9,224 nt of DNA from Candidatus Hodarchaeota archaeon (GTDB taxonomy: Archaea; Asgardarchaeota; Heimdallarchaeia; Hodarchaeales; Hodarchaeaceae), in NCBI GenBank assembly GCA_016839665.1, contig JAEOTU010000187.1, positions 1 through 9,224 of the forward strand, written 5' to 3'. The translations under genes and the position numbers were made by a program. Under the pieces are notes generated by a model, which saw only the letters and a list, made by a program, of their open reading frames with translations, ran no database searches and was not told where the DNA came from. How positions within the stretch are numbered: position 1 is the stretch's first letter; the number at the start of each line of letters is the position of its first letter. Below, piece after piece: positions 6,133-9,224 of this stretch.

Positions 6133-7123
6133 GGGTTGTCCCTCTTAGCCAAGGCAACTTCCACTCTTCTGGCTTAAATGGTTTTAGTGTTTCATTTGTA
6201 GCCTCACTTATCGCCTTTCCTAAATGATATGCAAAGATAGGTGGAACTGCATTTCCTACATGAGCATATTGAGCCGATACAGAGCCTGAAAAAATAAAAT
6301 CGTCTGGAAAAGTCTGCAACCTTGCACATTCTCTGACAGTCAATCTTCGATGTAGATTTGGATGTGGAATAATCACAGGACCACCAGTTCGGCTACCGCG
6401 ACCTGTAATTGTAGGAGACGGCTTGTTCCAGGCAGTTGGACGATTGCCAATATAGTTGTTAATTTTTACTTTATGTTTAGTACCCTTATGATTTGGGATA
6501 TCACTATTCGGTTCAGGTAAATCTTCAATAGCGTTTCGAACTGTTAACCATTTCTCTAAAATGATCCCATCTAATCGCTTGATAGGATCAACAGCATGTG
6601 TGGTTTGAGGGGCAGTAATGTGTTTCTCTACGTCGTCTCTTTTAGCAAAAAAGATGACTCGATGCCGAGTTTGTGGAACGCCATAATCAGCTGAATTTAA
6701 AATTTCATAATAAATGTCATATCCTGCATCTTGAAATAATCTCAAAATAATTTTTACTACATGTCCTTTCCCAAGACTTAAAATCCCCGGTACATTTTCC
6801 ATTAAAATGTATTTTGGTTTCTTTCCTTCTACGATTCTTAAAAGCTGTAGGAAAAGATAGTTTCTTTCATCTTCGATTTTCCTCTGTAAATTAGCTATGG
6901 TAAAACCGAGACATGGGAATCCTCCAACAACTACATCTGCATCAGGTATGTCTGTTAATAGAATCTTGCGCACATCTTCAACTACAATGTGTCTTGAAAC
7001 ATTCTCTGAATAAGTTTTACCTCCGTCTTTATCGCAATCACATGCCCAAACAATTGAATGTCCTGCTTTCATTAGTCCGTAGTCCAAGCCTCCGGGCGCA
7101 CTGAATGTAGAGATTATCTTCAT
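6113..7123 (-). CDS. DNA (cytosine-5-)-methyltransferase of a restriction-modification system
   Basis: 336 residues; transfers methyl from S-adenosylmethionine to C5 of cytosine in its target site. The conserved blocks appear in order: motif I TFSAPGGLDYG (residues 6-16), motif IV GGFPCLGF with nucleophile Cys71, motif VI ENVPGI (109-114), motif VIII QTRHR (151-155), motif IX RLTVRECARLQTFPDDF (260-276) and motif X HVGNAVPP (288-295). The target-recognition region lies between VIII and IX (about 165-255) and is of ordinary length for a single-specificity enzyme. Two deviations: motif I has Ala9 where Gly is usual, and motif IV reads PCLGF instead of PCQGF. It is the first gene of a minus-strand unit with the glycosylase (20-base overlap) and the endonuclease. 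The ATG at 7123 has no clear Shine-Dalgarno site; a T-rich TATA-like stretch lies about 34 bases upstream. Confidence 0.95.
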   Translation of the reverse strand: MKIISTFSAPGGLDYGLMKAGHSIVWACDCDKDGGKTYSENVSRHIVVEDVRKILLTDIPDADVVVGGFPCLGFTIANLQRKIEDERNYLFLQLLRIVEGKKPKYILMENVPGILSLGKGHVVKIILRLFQDAGYDIYYEILNSADYGVPQTRHRVIFFAKRDDVEKHITAPQTTHAVDPIKRLDGIILEKWLTVRNAIEDLPEPNSDIPNHKGTKHKVKINNYIGNRPTAWNKPSPTITGRGSRTGGPVIIPHPNLHRRLTVRECARLQTFPDDFIFSGSVSAQYAHVGNAVPPIFAYHLGKAISEATNETLKPFKPEEWKLPWLRGTTHDPLKC

Positions 7124-7348
7124 TAGATTCTCGTAATAGCTTTCAAGAAGGGTAATAAAAATTTTTCAGCTGTAATCTAGTTAGCTTTTATGAGATCCTA
7201 GAATTCTTTTATAATTATCCTTGTTTATAGGCGTAATTCCTCCTTGGATACCCAGAAAAATACCCTTTGAAAATGAAAATCCAGTAGTTAGGATTACTCA
7301 AAGAAGTTCAAACATTTTGTATTTACTTGTTTGTTCGTTTGAGAAGCA

Positions 7349-7375
7349 CGATTCCAATGAATCGCTTAATATTGG
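7349..7375. promoter_or_regulatory. Nested inverted repeats, possible operator
   Basis: CGATTC at 7349-7354 and GAATCG at 7359-7364 form a perfect 6-base inverted repeat around four bases. CCAAT at 7354-7358 also pairs with ATTGG at 7371-7375, so two alternative stems share the same bases. The cluster is upstream of the TATA box at 7402 in a divergent promoter region, a position suited to a regulator-binding site. Confidence 0.35.
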
Positions 7376-7401
7376 TCGCTGTGCTTGCGCGCATCTCATC
7401 A

Positions 7402-7415
7402 AATATTTATATTTA
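7402..7415 (+). promoter_or_regulatory. TATA box of the DUF6236-like gene
   Basis: aatatttatattta is centred about 24 bases before the ATG at 7432. This is the normal archaeal TATA-to-start distance, so the mRNA is probably leaderless; no Shine-Dalgarno site is present. Confidence 0.6.
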
Positions 7416-7431
7416 AACTAACTTATGATGA

Positions 7432-8631
7432 ATGAACGATATGAAATCTGAAGCATTTTATTACCCATATATGAACATTCATAGTAATGAATGCCTAAAA
7501 GCGATGGTTCTCTACTTTGATAAGATATATGTCATGAGACCAGAAGAAGCATCTATTAAAGATTCTAGCTCAAAACTCAAACGTATTGAAAGCGATATGG
7601 ACACTCTTGAATTTGAAAGAGTGGTTCATTACATTTCACCTTCCGAATTGTTAATTGATTATGATGATATTATGACTAGATGTGTGTTAAACGATATCAC
7701 TAATCCTGATTTCTTAAAGCATTGCAGTACACATAGCACATCTAAGTTTTGGGAGATTTATGCTGAGAAACTTCCTACTTCACTAGCGGATTCAACTTTC
7801 AGAAAATATCTGTTGAATATACCTAATTTTTACTCAGGGCAACAACTACAGCAAAATGCACGTTTACATGAACGTCGTCATTCTGAAATGTATGAAATTA
7901 GTCACTTTGAAGATATTCATAGAGAACGCAGGTATCGTGAACTTCGGATTGTTAAGATGCCGTTTGAAGTGGGCGAGTCTTTAATGATAAATCATGCGCT
8001 CTGTGCATGTGATAAATTTTCACTGACACCAGTAGCTGATTATAAAGTCCATCATAGTTTTTTACTTTTTAAATTTAGAAATATGCAGAAAACAACAATT
8101 GTAAAAAAATTGCTTGTTGATTATGGATTCATAAAAGACATGGCCATTGACCTGACAAGTGTTGAAGTAATATCAGAGACAATTCCAATGTTATATGGAG
8201 CAAGTATATCTGACATTCTAGATTTTCGTGATGAGAATAAAGACGCTCTCCAGAGATTTAAAATTGAAATAGGTAAAGTGGTTACAGAAGCAAAAGTCAG
8301 TTTTTGGGATGAAGAATTTAATAAAAAAATCATTAACATCGTAGATAGTAAGGTAAGACCCTCTATTCAAGAACTAAAGGATTCTGTAGAATCAGTTATG
8401 GAGAAATTTATACGAATTTTAAAAAGAGGTGCAACTGTATCTTCATTACCTATCATAGCGACTTTATTGCCAGGTTTCCATCCTGCTATTGCGTTGGCAG
8501 CTGGTGGAGGTGTAGCTACATTAGATCATTACTTGGAATCAATCAAAAGAAAGCGAAAAAAACAGAAAAATGGATTCGCATTTTTATATAATGCTCTAAA
8601 GAAATTTAGTTCCACACGTGTGCGCAAATAA
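7432..8631 (+). CDS. DUF6236-like protein with hydrophobic C-terminal segment
   Basis: 399 residues. The N-terminus (FYYPYMNIHSNECLKAMVLY, then FDKIYVMRP, residues 9-37) resembles the opening of DUF6236 proteins, in which a YYPY/H motif is followed by a W/C-LK...LY(W/F)D helix; that family has no established function. The middle is soluble and charged, with many His and Arg around 145-170. Residues about 270-330 are helical with coiled-coil character (KIINIVDSKVRPSIQELKDS). Residues about 333-364 form a hydrophobic, glycine-rich segment (LPIIATLLPGFHPAIALAAG) that could insert into a membrane, and the last 35 residues are strongly basic (KRKRKKQK). It is transcribed away from the restriction-modification operon under its own promoter. 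An accessory defence role is inferred from context only. A second ATG three codons downstream is an alternative start, but the TATA spacing favours the first. Confidence 0.7.
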   Translation: MNDMKSEAFYYPYMNIHSNECLKAMVLYFDKIYVMRPEEASIKDSSSKLKRIESDMDTLEFERVVHYISPSELLIDYDDIMTRCVLNDITNPDFLKHCSTHSTSKFWEIYAEKLPTSLADSTFRKYLLNIPNFYSGQQLQQNARLHERRHSEMYEISHFEDIHRERRYRELRIVKMPFEVGESLMINHALCACDKFSLTPVADYKVHHSFLLFKFRNMQKTTIVKKLLVDYGFIKDMAIDLTSVEVISETIPMLYGASISDILDFRDENKDALQRFKIEIGKVVTEAKVSFWDEEFNKKIINIVDSKVRPSIQELKDSVESVMEKFIRILKRGATVSSLPIIATLLPGFHPAIALAAGGGVATLDHYLESIKRKRKKQKNGFAFLYNALKKFSSTRVRK

Positions 8632-8681
8632 AAATTATAATCTACATGCTGTATGAATTGAATTATTATCCAAAAAAAATT

Positions 8682-8731
8682 GGAGTGCGGGGTGGCGACT
8701 AGGAAGTCCCAATTCGGGGATACATCGCCAT
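8682..8731 (+). ncRNA. GC-rich hairpin, candidate structured RNA next to the att repeat
   Basis: This stretch is about 60 percent G+C in AT-rich DNA. TGGCGA at 8693-8698 pairs with TCGCCA at 8725-8730, and inside it TCCC at 8707-8710 pairs with GGGA at 8717-8720, giving a two-step hairpin with an asymmetric internal loop. No tRNA, SRP RNA or C/D-box pattern fits. It may be a small RNA, the 3' end of a structured RNA used as an integration target, or a terminator-like element after the upstream gene; strand is uncertain. Confidence 0.35.
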
Positions 8732-8737
8732 TCTCTG

Positions 8738-8752
8738 ATTTACTTTCCTTTA
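8738..8752 (+). repeat. Candidate attachment site, right copy (15-base direct repeat)
   Basis: Identical to 68-82 in the same orientation and about 8.7 kb away. It begins seven bases after the GC-rich hairpin and precedes a conserved-looking archaeal gene, as expected of the far end of an integrated element. Confidence 0.4.
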
Positions 8753-8869
8753 TCTATTAAAAACCATAGTTGCAGAACATTATTTTATACTCCTAAAAAC
8801 TGCTAATTGAAGCCATTTAACAAGTTTACACTAAAGTTCCTTTAATGTCTGGTATTCATCGACGAATAT

Positions 8870-9220
8870 CTATTTTGTCGATCCTACAAAATAGTACCCT
8901 TCTTTCTTTTTTGAGCCAAAACTACGTACACCTCTTTTATGAAGTTGATACTTCAGTTTCTCTGCATAACTCTGGGTGATCTCTGAACGTTCTTCCATGA
9001 AGTTGATTATTTCTTCTGCTTGCTGTTTGCTGTCACATCTACGTATAAAATCAATTATGTCAGGATTATAATTCGAAAAGTTCTTTTTGGCTTGTGTGCT
9101 CTTCTCAGCCACATCGTTGTCTGAACGAATTGAATGTACTTCGATGGTTTGTTTGTTCTCAGTGATTTCATACATCAAGTTTGGAAAAGTTTTTTTCCGT
9201 TGTTGTTCTTCAATCTCCAT
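8870..9220 (-). CDS. DUF2095-like conserved archaeal protein
   Basis: 116 residues from the ATG at 9220, four bases from the window edge, so the true start could lie further upstream. The pattern KTFPNLMYEI, then IDFIRRCDSKQQAEEIINFM, then YAEKLKYQLHKRGVRSFG and a GYY near the C-terminus recalls the archaeal family DUF2095, whose function is unknown. Residues about 50-105 are predicted to be helical and charged, with no catalytic motif. The gene lies outside the right copy of the 15-base repeat and looks like host chromosome rather than cargo. The stop codon at 8870 lies inside a small inverted repeat (ATCGAC at 8858-8863, GTCGAT at 8877-8882). The family call is from memory of the pattern. 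Confidence 0.65.
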   Translation of the reverse strand: MEIEEQQRKKTFPNLMYEITENKQTIEVHSIRSDNDVAEKSTQAKKNFSNYNPDIIDFIRRCDSKQQAEEIINFMEERSEITQSYAEKLKYQLHKRGVRSFGSKKKEGYYFVGSTK

Positions 9221-9224
9221 TGGA

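Larger units (their letters stand above)
7124..7431. other. 308-base divergent promoter region
   Basis: Separates the methyltransferase operon (minus strand) from the 399-residue protein gene (plus strand). It holds a TATA-like run for the methyltransferase near 7153-7161, an inverted-repeat cluster at 7349-7375 and a strong TATA box for the plus-strand gene. A 66-codon frame starting with TTG at 7221 has no protein-like features and is not called. Confidence 0.6.
68..8752. mobile_element. Candidate integrative element bounded by a 15-base direct repeat
   Basis: A perfect 15-base repeat lies at 68-82, 30 bases beyond the end of the recombinase gene, and again at 8738-8752, beyond the last cargo gene. 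Between the copies are a tyrosine recombinase, two winged-helix-like proteins, a restriction-modification operon and several accessory genes; beyond the right copy is a conserved-looking archaeal gene. This layout (recombinase next to one end, defence cargo, host gene outside) fits a site-specific integrative element. The boundaries are an inference: a 15-base match in AT-rich DNA could arise by chance, and no tRNA gene is seen at either end. Confidence 0.35.

Noticed and set aside
7221..7421. 66-codon plus-strand open frame in the divergent promoter region
   Set aside because: TTG start, no recognisable domain, overlaps the inverted repeats and TATA box of the next gene.
42..8655. 9-base match tgctgtatg at 42-50 and 8647-8655 as an extension of the att repeats
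   Set aside because: Its distance to the 15-base repeat differs at the two ends (26 and 91 bases), so it is not part of one collinear duplicated site.
1..9224. CRISPR array or insertion sequence
   Set aside because: No regularly spaced identical repeats and no transposase gene were found; the repeats present are few and irregularly spaced.

Overview
The window is AT-rich archaeal DNA and reads as a small integrative element with a defence cargo. Archaeal signs are TATA boxes about 25 bases ahead of several ATG codons (leaderless transcripts), a PEF-CTERM-like cell-surface protein, a zinc-ribbon tyrosine recombinase and a protein resembling the archaeal DUF2095 family. The mix suggests a Bathyarchaeia-like or related TACK lineage, but this placement is inferred from recalled family features and was not tested by any search.

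Left end (1-2460): on the minus strand lie a tyrosine recombinase and, just upstream in the same unit, a 93-residue winged-helix-like protein. A divergent promoter region separates them from a plus-strand winged-helix protein of 159 residues, which ends in a hairpin with a T-rich tail.

Middle (2490-4160): two minus-strand genes, an exported PEF-CTERM-like protein and a DUF6602-like protein with a possible nuclease fold. Upstream of them are about 425 bases without a gene. This stretch holds a GC-rich hairpin, a 13-base motif repeated twice, and copies of a 40-base repeat that also occurs near 1781-1820.

Right part (4161-7123): a minus-strand restriction-modification operon. It encodes a C5-cytosine DNA methyltransferase, then, overlapping by 20 bases, an HhH-GPD Fe-S glycosylase with a Mig-type active-site tyrosine (predicted T/G mismatch repair), then a putative PD-(D/E)XK restriction endonuclease. 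Deamination of 5-methylcytosine gives T/G mismatches, so the glycosylase probably repairs damage at the modified sites. The endonuclease stop codon is followed in the same frame by 58 more open codons containing a (GC)n tract.

Right end (7124-9224): a divergent plus-strand gene for a 399-residue DUF6236-like protein with a hydrophobic C-terminal segment, then a GC-rich hairpin. Next to that hairpin is a 15-base direct repeat identical to one just beyond the recombinase 3' end; these two copies (68-82 and 8738-8752) are candidate attachment sites. Outside them lies a DUF2095-like gene that is probably host chromosome.
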